Positions 27,732-35,357 of a stretch of DNA of 64,000 bases are shown in pieces. Position numbers and translations under genes: made by a program. A model generated the notes under the pieces. It did no database searches. It saw only the letters and a program-made list of their open reading frames with translations, and was not told the origin of the DNA. Source of the DNA: Bradyrhizobium diazoefficiens (GTDB lineage: Bacteria; Pseudomonadota; Alphaproteobacteria; Rhizobiales; Xanthobacteraceae); contig NZ_JAFCKW010000027.1 of assembly GCF_018129965.1 (NCBI RefSeq), positions 1-64,000 of the forward strand. The letters run 5' to 3'. Each line of letters begins with the position of its first letter. The stretch's first letter is position 1.

Positions 27732-28019
27732 GGGCTGAAGGCCTTTCAAAATCGTCTCTAGGTCAGGAACTTTGTCTCAGGATTATCTCTGCCGGGGCTA
27801 TCCGTACCGGGACAAGCCCTGCAAGAGTCATGCTCGAATCCTTGCCGAACACTCGCTCATCCAAAGAGGCCATAACCTAATCCCCGCCGCAGGCGCCCGC
27901 ACGCATGCGGGCACAAGGTCCGGTCAGACGATGGATCGAAGGTCGCGGCAGCCCCTCAACATGCGGCGACTGAATAGCACCTGCGCATCACAGAACGACT
28001 GGCGAGCCGGGTCAAGGGG

Positions 28020-28049
28020 TTGACGGGACTCTTCTGTGTTCTGTTATTA
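28020..28049 (+). promoter_or_regulatory. Candidate sigma-70 promoter for metC
   Basis: TTGACG (28020-28025) and TTATTA (28044-28049) are separated by 18 bases, about 70 bases before the metC ATG. The hexamers resemble the alphaproteobacterial vegetative consensus. The rest of the 370-base interval between divergent aapJ and metC (27750-28120) shows no gene and no SAM-II-like riboswitch that I can recognise. Confidence 0.45.
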
Positions 28050-28120
28050 AAGTCAGCGGCCTCCGGCCGGCCTGCAGGGCACCACGCGCCCGGCGGAAAC
28101 GCGGTTTTGAAAGCAGACGC

Positions 28121-29305
28121 ATGGATTCCTCGCACCCCTCCCCGCAGCAGACCGAGACCCGGCTGATCACCTCCGGCCGCGACACCAAGGCGCAGAGGGG
28201 GTTCGTCAATCCGCCCGTGTTCCACGGTTCGACCGTGCTGTATCCGACCGCCGAGGACCTGCACGCCCATCGCGGCGAGTTCACCTATGGCCGCCACGGC
28301 TCCCCGACCACCAAGGCGTTTCAGGAAACAATGATGGCGCTTGAGGGGCCGCAATGTGCCGGCGTCGGCATCGTGCCCTCGGGTCTTTCGGCGATCTCCA
28401 CCACCCTGCTCTCGGTGCTGAAGGCCGGCGACCACGTGCTGGTCTGCGACAACATCTATCGCCCCACACGCAATTTCTGCAACGGCATGCTTGCGCGCCT
28501 CGGCGTCGAGACCAGCTATTTCGATCCGCTGATCGGAGCCGGCATCGACAAGCTGTTCAAGCCCAACACCCGTGCGGTGATTGTGGAGGCGCCGGGCTCG
28601 CAATCGTTCGAGATGCCTGACATCCGCGCCATCGCCGAGGTCGCGCACGCGCGCGGCGCTCTCGTCATCGACGACAACACCTGGGCAACGCCGCTCTATC
28701 ACCGCTCGCTCGAACAAGGCGTCGACATCAGCATGCAGGCCGCCACCAAATATATCGGCGGCCATTCCGACATCATGTTCGGCACCATCTCGGCGAATGC
28801 CAGGGCATGGCCGCAGATCACCGAAGGTATCCGCCTGCTCGGTGTCTGCGCCGGCCCGGACGACGTCTTCCTCGCACTGCGCGGCCTGCGCACGCTATCG
28901 GTGCGGTTGGCGCAGCATCACCGGTCCGGCCTCGACATGGCGCGCTGGCTCGCGAGCCGTCCCGAGGTCGCACGCGTGCTGCACCCGGGGCTCGAGACCG
29001 ATCCTGGCCACGCGATCTGGAAGCGCGATTTTACCGGCGCCTCGGGCCTGTTCAGCATCGTGCTGAAGCCGGCGCCGCAGACGGCCGTCGACACCATGCT
29101 CAACACGCTGAAGCTGTTCGGCATGGGATTTTCCTGGGGCGGTTTCGAGAGCCTCGTGATTCCCTTCGATTGCGACGGCTATCGCACCGCGACCAAATGG
29201 GCGCCGGGCGGGCCTACCCTGCGCATTCACATCGGCCTCGAAAGCAGCGACGACCTCAAGGCCGATCTCGATCGCGGCTTCGCTGCCCTCAAAGCGGCGA
29301 TGTGA
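28121..29305 (+). CDS. metC: Cystathionine beta-lyase
   Basis: The 394-residue PLP enzyme of the Cys/Met metabolism family converts cystathionine to homocysteine, pyruvate and ammonia. Motifs are NPPVFHGSTVLYP, YGRHGSPTTKAF, GLSAISTTLLS and the PLP lysine in QAATKYIGGHSD. The C-terminal FSWGGFESLV supports beta-lyase over gamma-synthase. It is transcribed alone, divergent from the aap operon. Assignment within the family is by motif and could also cover related C-S lyases. Confidence 0.92.
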   Translation: MDSSHPSPQQTETRLITSGRDTKAQRGFVNPPVFHGSTVLYPTAEDLHAHRGEFTYGRHGSPTTKAFQETMMALEGPQCAGVGIVPSGLSAISTTLLSVLKAGDHVLVCDNIYRPTRNFCNGMLARLGVETSYFDPLIGAGIDKLFKPNTRAVIVEAPGSQSFEMPDIRAIAEVAHARGALVIDDNTWATPLYHRSLEQGVDISMQAATKYIGGHSDIMFGTISANARAWPQITEGIRLLGVCAGPDDVFLALRGLRTLSVRLAQHHRSGLDMARWLASRPEVARVLHPGLETDPGHAIWKRDFTGASGLFSIVLKPAPQTAVDTMLNTLKLFGMGFSWGGFESLVIPFDCDGYRTATKWAPGGPTLRIHIGLESSDDLKADLDRGFAALKAAM

Positions 29306-29369
29306 GCCCGCTGGCGATGCGACGTGGCCCGCAGCAGGCACAACGTCATCGTTGCCGCGCCGAGCGGCG

Positions 29370-29708
29370 TCAGCGATTGAGCGTCTTCGACGAGTTGGCG
29401 CGGTTCTTCCAGATCAGCATGATGTTGCGGATATAGATGACGGTTGCCAGCGCCTGTCCGAGGATGATGACCGGCTCGCGCTTGACGACGCCGTAAACCA
29501 GCGTCATCAGCCCGCCGCCCATGGAGCAGAACCAGAACGCCATCGGCACCACGCTGTTGCCGGCGCGCTCGCTCGCGATCCACTGGACCAGGAAGCGCGC
29601 GGTGAAAAACAGCTGCGCAACGAGCCCGAACGCCAGCCAGAAGTCGAACTTGGCGACGAAGACATCGTAGAGATAGTCGCTCAGCGCCTGTCCGTAGTGG
29701 ATGATCAT
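29370..29708 (-). CDS. Lipid A biosynthesis N-terminal domain (LAB_N) protein
   Basis: The 112-residue protein has three predicted membrane helices and the LAB_N pattern: WLAFGLVAQLFFTARFLVQW, ASERAGNSVVPMAFW and FCSMGGGLMTLVYG. Such small proteins accompany glycosyltransferases acting on envelope glycolipids; their biochemical role is not defined. The gene overlaps the end of the upstream glycosyltransferase gene by four bases, so it is the last cistron of the 33.1-29.4 kb operon. Confidence 0.88.
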   Translation of the reverse strand: MIIHYGQALSDYLYDVFVAKFDFWLAFGLVAQLFFTARFLVQWIASERAGNSVVPMAFWFCSMGGGLMTLVYGVVKREPVIILGQALATVIYIRNIMLIWKNRANSSKTLNR

Positions 29709-30454
29709 CTCGTCACCTCAGTCACCTCTGGCGTCGGCTGCTTGCGGCGGATCAGCCACCACACGCCGGCGAGATCCATGATCCCGATCCAGAGACGGTC
29801 GAAGAAGCCGTAATTGGACACGCCTGAGCGGCGCGGCCGGTCGATCACGTCGACATAGGCGATCTCGAAACCTTCGCGGCGGACCAGCGCCGGCAGGAAA
29901 CGATGCAGCCCGTCGAAATAGGGCATCATCAGGAAGACATCGCGGCGGAACGCCTTCAGGCCGCAGCCGGTGTCACGCGTGCCGTCCTGGAGGATCGCGT
30001 TGCGTACCTTGTTCGCCACGCGCGACTGGAATTTCTTGAAGCCGGTATCCTTGCGGCCGACCCGCTGTCCTGCGGCAAGTCCCACATGGCTGCCCTTCTC
30101 GACCGCCGCGATCAGGTCCGGCAGGAAGGCCGGATTGTTCTGTCCGTCGCCGTCGAGCGTCGCGACGATCGCGCCGCGCGCCGCACGCACGCCGCTGCGC
30201 ACCGCCGCGGACTGGCCCCCTGACCGGGCATGACGAAGCTGCCGCAGATTGTCCCGCTGCTTCATGATGGACGCGAGCCGCTCGCCGGTCGCGTCGGTCG
30301 AGCCGTCGTTGACGTAGATGATCTCATAGGCCCAGCGGCCATCGAGCGCCGACGTGATCTCCTCGATCAGGGGCGCGATGTTGTCGGCTTCATTGCGCAC
30401 GGGAACGACGATGGAAACCGCAGGCTGGGAAACCGAAGGCTGGGACGACGACAA
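29705..30454 (-). CDS. Family 2 glycosyltransferase, dolichol/undecaprenyl-phosphate mannosyltransferase-like
   Basis: The catalytic domain begins VSIVVPVRNEADNI and shows YVNDGSTD, the metal-binding region TLDGDGQNNP, then GLKAFRRD and a basic SGVSNYGFFDR segment. These resemble DPM1-type enzymes that load a sugar onto a polyprenyl phosphate. There is no ATG near the domain start; a TTG at 30454 is the best in-frame start and gives 249 residues. Between the ArnT-like and PAP2 genes on one side and LAB_N on the other, it would supply the lipid-linked sugar donor for the ArnT-like transferase. Confidence 0.85.
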   Translation of the reverse strand: MSSSQPSVSQPAVSIVVPVRNEADNIAPLIEEITSALDGRWAYEIIYVNDGSTDATGERLASIMKQRDNLRQLRHARSGGQSAAVRSGVRAARGAIVATLDGDGQNNPAFLPDLIAAVEKGSHVGLAAGQRVGRKDTGFKKFQSRVANKVRNAILQDGTRDTGCGLKAFRRDVFLMMPYFDGLHRFLPALVRREGFEIAYVDVIDRPRRSGVSNYGFFDRLWIGIMDLAGVWWLIRRKQPTPEVTEVTR

Positions 30455-30522
30455 ATCGAAAGCTCGTGGTTGGAATTGGCCTGCGCCCTGGGGGAGCCGG
30501 CGGCCCCGGCAGGCAGCCGCTT

Positions 30523-31368
30523 TTATGGGGCGGATGCCCCGCGGGCAACCCTTTTGAGGCGGCCCGGGAGCAGCCCCGGGAGGGGCACGATGGTGCCGTC
30601 GGCGCGGATGGCAAAGGCGAGTCGCCGGGCCGCAAACCAGTAGCGCACCGCCAGCGCGCCAATCATGCCGACCAGAGCCCCGGCGGCGACGTCGCTCGGG
30701 TGATGCGCGAGCAGCATCAGCCGCGTCAGCAGGATCACGATTGCGTAAGTGAACATGAACACGCGCAGGCGCGGCCACAGCGCCGAGACCGCAAACGCCA
30801 GCGCGAACGCGGTCACGGCGTGCCCAGATGGCAGGCTGGCATAGGCCCCCGTCCCCTCAAGCGGCATGAAGTTGAACGGATTGGCCTTGCCGCCGACGAA
30901 CGGACGGCCGCGGCCGATGAGATATTTCAGGATCTCGGCGACGAGCACGGAGAAACCGACCGACAGGAACAGGAACTGCAGCTGCGTGCCGAAGCCCAGC
31001 AGCAGCGCGCGGCGGGTGCCGTGAAGTCCGGCCGCGACCAGCGCCACGACCAGCAGCGCCGTGCCAAGCACCGAGAGCACATACTCGTCCTTGCCGAAAT
31101 CGGTGAGGATGCGGATCGGCCACAGGCCCGGCATGCCGCGCGCCGGCATCCACTGGATCTCGGTCTGGTCGAACAGGACCATCAGTAAAATGACGAGCGT
31201 CGCGCCTGCCGCGCCCAGCCACAGCGAATGCCGCGCAAGCTTGCGGGCCGCCACGGCCCGGCGCGAATGCGAGGGCGTGCGGACGAGCTGCGCCAGCGCG
31301 CGGCCCGACACGGCGAGCAATTGCGCGGGATAGCTCGCGCGCGGCGCGATGTCGGTCGGGACAGGCAT
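30523..31368 (-). CDS. PAP2-family lipid phosphatase
   Basis: The 281-residue membrane protein has the three phosphatase signature blocks in order: KYLIGRGRP, PSGH and RLMLLAHHPSDV. Six helices surround them. Members dephosphorylate undecaprenyl pyrophosphate, phosphatidylglycerol phosphate or lipid A. Its stop to the next start is about 70 bases, and it starts one base after the ArnT-like gene ends. In this context removal of a lipid A phosphate or recycling of the polyprenyl carrier is likely. Confidence 0.9.
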   Translation of the reverse strand: MPVPTDIAPRASYPAQLLAVSGRALAQLVRTPSHSRRAVAARKLARHSLWLGAAGATLVILLMVLFDQTEIQWMPARGMPGLWPIRILTDFGKDEYVLSVLGTALLVVALVAAGLHGTRRALLLGFGTQLQFLFLSVGFSVLVAEILKYLIGRGRPFVGGKANPFNFMPLEGTGAYASLPSGHAVTAFALAFAVSALWPRLRVFMFTYAIVILLTRLMLLAHHPSDVAAGALVGMIGALAVRYWFAARRLAFAIRADGTIVPLPGLLPGRLKRVARGASAP

Positions 31369-31369
31369 C

Positions 31370-33112
31370 CTACTCGGTGCCTTCGGATCGGAAGATCGAG
31401 ATCGAGATGGCGCGTCCTTGCGAGAAATTGTAGCCGTCGATGCGTGCGCCGACCTTGTAGCGCAGCCCGATCGCCTCGGCGCGCTGCACGAAGCCGCGCT
31501 CCGAGCGCTGCTCGATCAGCGCGAAACGGCAGCTGCCCTGCCCCAGGAAATCCGCCGCCCCGGAGCCATCGGTGAGCAGCGTCTTGGTTCCGGTGAGGAA
31601 CACGAGACTCGGCTCTTGATAGCCGGCCGCAGCCGCCTTTGGCCCGACGCAGGTGACGTTGCGCAGCGCGCGCGCGACCTCGATGCTCGGAAAGACCGGC
31701 GTCAGCGACGGCAGCACGATGCCGTAGACAACGAACGCCAGCATCAGGGCTGCGACCAGCGCGTTGAGCAGCGAACGCTCCGCCCGGTTGTTGTCGTAGA
31801 GCCACCAGGCGAACAGGCCGAAGATCAGCGCTGCTGCGATGAACGGCCAGGCGACGAAAGCCGGCTGCCGCGTCAGCATTACTGCGCCGACCACGGCGAT
31901 GATCGAGCCGGCCGCGGGGATCGCGAACCACCAGGCCGAACCTCGCATCAGCCAGGAGCGCGACAGAACGCGCCGCTCCAGCGCGCCGACGGTGAGGATC
32001 GCGATCGCCGGATACAGCGGCAGCACGTAATGCGGCAGCTTGGTCAGCACGGCCTCAAGCACGATCCAGGACGGGATCAGCCAGGCCAGCAGGAACTGCG
32101 CACCGGGCTCGCGCCGCGCGCGCCAGACCGCAGGCGCCGCCATCGCCGCCAGCGGCGCGCCCGGCCAAAACGTGATCCAGAACAGCGCGAGGTACAATCC
32201 AGGCGGCGCGCCGTGGGATTCCTGCGCTCCCAGCTTGCTCAGCATGTCGCCGCCGACGGAATCGGCGAAGAAGGCGTCGCCCGCGCGCCAGAAGATCGCG
32301 ACGAACCAGGGCAGCACCAGCACCAGCATCCACATCAGGCCCCAGACCGGGCGCAGCTTCCACAGCCAGGAGGCATCGCGGTCCTGGATCGCAAGGGTGA
32401 CGATTGTCAGGCCTGCGAACATCAGGATCAGCGGGCCCTTGATCAGGATGCCGACCGCCAGCGCGGTCCAGAAGATCGCGGGCCAGCTCCAGGGCGGATG
32501 CGTCTCGTCCTCGGCGCGCTGCCAAGACAAATAGGCCCGCGACATCGCGCCCATCGCGGCAACTACGCAGAACAGCAGCATGGCGTCGGTCTTGGCGAGC
32601 CGCGCCTCGACGCCGAGCAGCACGGAGGCACTCATCAGGAGTGCGGCAAGCACCGCGGCGCGCCGCGTGACGAAGCCGAGCGCGGTCCAATAGGTCATGA
32701 GCACGGCGCCGATCGCGCCGATCAGCGATGGAATCCGGTAAACCCAGATCCGCAATTCGGCCTTCGGAAGCTTCAGCGCCGAGGCAATTTCAACCGCCGC
32801 CGATTGCAGCCAGTAGATGCCGACCGGCTTTTTGTAGCGGACGTCCTCCTGGAAGCGGATGTCGACATAGTCGCCGCTTTCAACCATCTGCTTGGTGGCC
32901 TGGGCAAAGCGCGCCTCGTCGCGGTCAACCGGCGGGATAGTGAAGAAGCCCGGCAGGAACAGCAGCAGCGCGCACAGCAACAGGAAGGCGACAGCACGGG
33001 CATGGCTGGCCGTGACGTAGTCGAGCAGCAACACGAGCCGGCTGCCCGGATTCACGGGCGCTTTGGGCTCGCGCGGTGCGCCAAAACGGGGGCTGGTATA
33101 GCTCTCGGCCAT
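31370..33112 (-). CDS. ArnT-like membrane glycosyltransferase (GT-C fold, GT83/PMT_2)
   Basis: The 580-residue protein has about 11-12 membrane helices. The first periplasmic loop contains PPVDRDEARFAQATKQM, the acidic catalytic motif of ArnT/PMT enzymes, followed by YKKPVGIYWLQS, also a family hallmark. ArnT transfers 4-amino-arabinose from undecaprenyl phosphate to lipid A; rhizobial relatives transfer galacturonic acid, and Bradyrhizobium lipid A is reported to carry mannose and galacturonic acid. Which sugar this one uses is not visible. It is first of four co-oriented genes. Confidence 0.9.
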   Translation of the reverse strand: MAESYTSPRFGAPREPKAPVNPGSRLVLLLDYVTASHARAVAFLLLCALLLFLPGFFTIPPVDRDEARFAQATKQMVESGDYVDIRFQEDVRYKKPVGIYWLQSAAVEIASALKLPKAELRIWVYRIPSLIGAIGAVLMTYWTALGFVTRRAAVLAALLMSASVLLGVEARLAKTDAMLLFCVVAAMGAMSRAYLSWQRAEDETHPPWSWPAIFWTALAVGILIKGPLILMFAGLTIVTLAIQDRDASWLWKLRPVWGLMWMLVLVLPWFVAIFWRAGDAFFADSVGGDMLSKLGAQESHGAPPGLYLALFWITFWPGAPLAAMAAPAVWRARREPGAQFLLAWLIPSWIVLEAVLTKLPHYVLPLYPAIAILTVGALERRVLSRSWLMRGSAWWFAIPAAGSIIAVVGAVMLTRQPAFVAWPFIAAALIFGLFAWWLYDNNRAERSLLNALVAALMLAFVVYGIVLPSLTPVFPSIEVARALRNVTCVGPKAAAAGYQEPSLVFLTGTKTLLTDGSGAADFLGQGSCRFALIEQRSERGFVQRAEAIGLRYKVGARIDGYNFSQGRAISISIFRSEGTE

Positions 33113-33162
33113 TGGTTCCGCTTACGCTGAAACCGTCATTCCGACAACCGCTTGAGGCCCCT

Positions 33163-35223
33163 TCATTGAATTCGAATGACAACTGTGTCCGCCGCGCCAG
33201 TGGCGTCGATCACCGTGAGCCGCGCAAAGCCCGGGCCGGGCGGATCGATCAGGCGCTGGCGCCGCCCGTCGATCTCGCCGAGCGCCGCGCCGTTAACCAT
33301 GACGGTCATCGGCAGCACGCCGCCGGCGACCTTGACCGGCATGGCCGCACTCGCGTCGCCGCCGGACCGGTCGACATCGATCCGCGAACCGTTCAGCGGA
33401 AACTGGATGTGCAGCGCCTGCTCGCTGCCGGTCCGCACCAGTTCCCCCACGGGGCGGAACCGCTTCAACGGCAGCGGTAACTTCGCGTTGCTGGCAATCA
33501 GGGTTCCCCGGGGCGGCTTTGGCAACGCGGCCAGCGTCTTGCCGGTGCGGGCGAACGCGTCGAACAGGATGGGCGCGGCAGCGACGCGGCCGATCAAGCC
33601 GGGAACCGGCGCACCGTCGGGCCGGCCGACCCAGACGCCGATGGTCATGCGGCCGTCGAATCCGACCGACCAGGCATCGCGATAGCCGTAGGAGGTGCCG
33701 GTCTTGAAGGCGATGCGATTGTGGGCCGCGTTTTCCGGCGGCGGCGTGCCCAGCAGCACGTTGCCGACCTGCCAGGCCGCGACGGGGTCGAGCAGCCTGA
33801 GAGGTTCGCGGTCGTCTCTGGCGGCCATGACCTCGCGCAGCGGCTTGGTGGTGCCGAGCCGTGCAAAGCCCGTATAAAGCTGGACGAGGTCCTGCAACGT
33901 CACGCCGACGCCGCCGAGGCCCATGGCAAGACCGGGCGCCTCGTCCTTGGGAAGCACCAGATTGCCGCCGGCCTGCCGCAGCCGCGACGACAGCCGGCTC
34001 GCGCCGACGCGGTCGAGCAACACAATCGCAGGCACGTTCAGCGAGAGCTGCAGCGCCTTCTTGACCGGCACCGTGCCCTGGAACGTCATGTCGAAATTCT
34101 CCGGCGCGTAGGAGCCGAACCGGACCGGCCTGTCGTCGATCAGACTGTCGGGATGAACGAAGCCGTCCTCGAAGGCGATGCCATAGATGAACGGCTTCAG
34201 CGTCGAGCCCGGCGAGCGGATCGCGCGCGTCATGTCGACCTGCCCTGCCCGGCTTTCGTCGAAGTAGTCGGCGGAGCCAACGCGCGCGAGCACGTCGCCG
34301 CTCTCATTATCGACCACGATGATGCCGACCGAAATATTCGGGCCCAGTGCAAGGGCGCGGTCGTGCGCCAGCGGCTCCAGGACCTTCTGCAAGGTTGCAT
34401 CCAGCGTCAGCTTGATGACGGGCGTATCTTTGAGGGTCGCAAGCGCGGTGTCGGCGGCGTGCGGCGCCAGGATCGGCATCGGCTTGCGCAGTTTTGGCAC
34501 GGGGACGGCCTTGGCCTGCTTCGCATCATCAGCGCTGACCACATGCTCTTCGACCATGCGATCGAGCACGCGGTCGCGCGCCTTGCGCGCGGCCTCGGGA
34601 TAGCGATCGAGCCGCCGCGTCTCCGGTGATTGCGGCAGCGCCACCAGCAGCGCGGCCTCGGCCAGCGTGAGCCGCTTCGGTTCCTTGCCGAGATAGGCGA
34701 TGGACGCCGCACGGACGCCCTCGAGATTGCCGCCATAAGGCGCAAGCGCCAGATAGAGGTCGAGGATCTCGGCCTTGCTCATGCTGCGCTCGATCTCGAT
34801 CGCCCGCACGATCTGCCGCAGCTTGGCATGGAGCGAGCGTTGCCGCCGCGGCTCCATCAGACGCGCAAGCTGCATGCTGATGGTCGAGCCGCCCGAGACG
34901 ATGTGGCCGCGCGTTGCGAGTTGCAACGCGGCGCGGCCGAGCGCGAGGGGATCGAGACCGTTATGCGCATGGAAGCGCTGGTCCTCATAGGCGAACAGCA
35001 GTTTCAGATAGGTCGGATCGACATTAGCGATGGTGTCGACCGGCAGCCGCCAGCGGCCATCCGCCATGGCATAGGCCCGCAGCAGCTTGCCGTTGCGGTC
35101 GACAATGGTGGTCGAGACCCGTCGGGACTCGTCGAGCGGCAGCGGGCCGAGGGAGTAGACCCAGCCGACAAAGCCGACGATGGCGAGGATGAGAGTAAGT
35201 GCGGCGACGGAGAGGACACGCAT
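33163..35223 (-). CDS. pbpC: Penicillin-binding protein 1C (bifunctional transglycosylase/transpeptidase)
   Basis: The 686-residue product has one N-terminal membrane anchor, then a GT51 domain (YEDQRFHAHNGLDP and GGSTISMQLARL), then a transpeptidase domain with SPGSTLKPFIYG, SLNVPA and KTGTSYGYRDAW. These supply the serine, SxN and KTG motifs. A C-terminal BiPBP_C domain ends the protein, as in PbpC. ATG 35223 is used; the open frame extends through a repeat element upstream that is not coding. It lies downstream of the alpha-2-macroglobulin gene, the standard partner pair thought to repair and defend the cell wall. Confidence 0.95.
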   Translation of the reverse strand: MRVLSVAALTLILAIVGFVGWVYSLGPLPLDESRRVSTTIVDRNGKLLRAYAMADGRWRLPVDTIANVDPTYLKLLFAYEDQRFHAHNGLDPLALGRAALQLATRGHIVSGGSTISMQLARLMEPRRQRSLHAKLRQIVRAIEIERSMSKAEILDLYLALAPYGGNLEGVRAASIAYLGKEPKRLTLAEAALLVALPQSPETRRLDRYPEAARKARDRVLDRMVEEHVVSADDAKQAKAVPVPKLRKPMPILAPHAADTALATLKDTPVIKLTLDATLQKVLEPLAHDRALALGPNISVGIIVVDNESGDVLARVGSADYFDESRAGQVDMTRAIRSPGSTLKPFIYGIAFEDGFVHPDSLIDDRPVRFGSYAPENFDMTFQGTVPVKKALQLSLNVPAIVLLDRVGASRLSSRLRQAGGNLVLPKDEAPGLAMGLGGVGVTLQDLVQLYTGFARLGTTKPLREVMAARDDREPLRLLDPVAAWQVGNVLLGTPPPENAAHNRIAFKTGTSYGYRDAWSVGFDGRMTIGVWVGRPDGAPVPGLIGRVAAAPILFDAFARTGKTLAALPKPPRGTLIASNAKLPLPLKRFRPVGELVRTGSEQALHIQFPLNGSRIDVDRSGGDASAAMPVKVAGGVLPMTVMVNGAALGEIDGRRQRLIDPPGPGFARLTVIDATGAADTVVIRIQ

Positions 35224-35247
35224 GGTCGCGCGCCCTGCTCCGGTGCT

Positions 35248-35327
35248 GTCATTCCGGGATGGTCCGAAGGACCAGACCCGGAATCTCGAGATTCCGGGTT
35301 CGGTGCTTCGCACCGCCCCGGAATGAC
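35248..35327. repeat. Cloverleaf-like intergenic repeat, family C
   Basis: The outer arms GTCATTCCGGG (35248-35258) and CCCGGAATGAC (35317-35327) pair perfectly. Inside are three hairpins: TGGTCC with GGACCA; a perfect 22-base palindrome at 35277-35298 (half-site CCCGGAATCTC); and CGGTGC with GCACCG. The whole folds as a closed multi-branch structure. It lies in the 134 bases between the alpha-2-macroglobulin stop and the pbpC start, so it is probably in their common transcript. Confidence 0.85.
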
Positions 35328-35357
35328 GAGATATGTTCTCAGCTTCGCCCACGTCGC

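Noticed and set aside
27750..28120. SAM-responsive riboswitch before metC
   Set aside because: I looked for the conserved core of alphaproteobacterial SAM-II elements and did not see it; the GC-rich hairpins near 28060-28085 are not specific. A covariance-model search would settle it.
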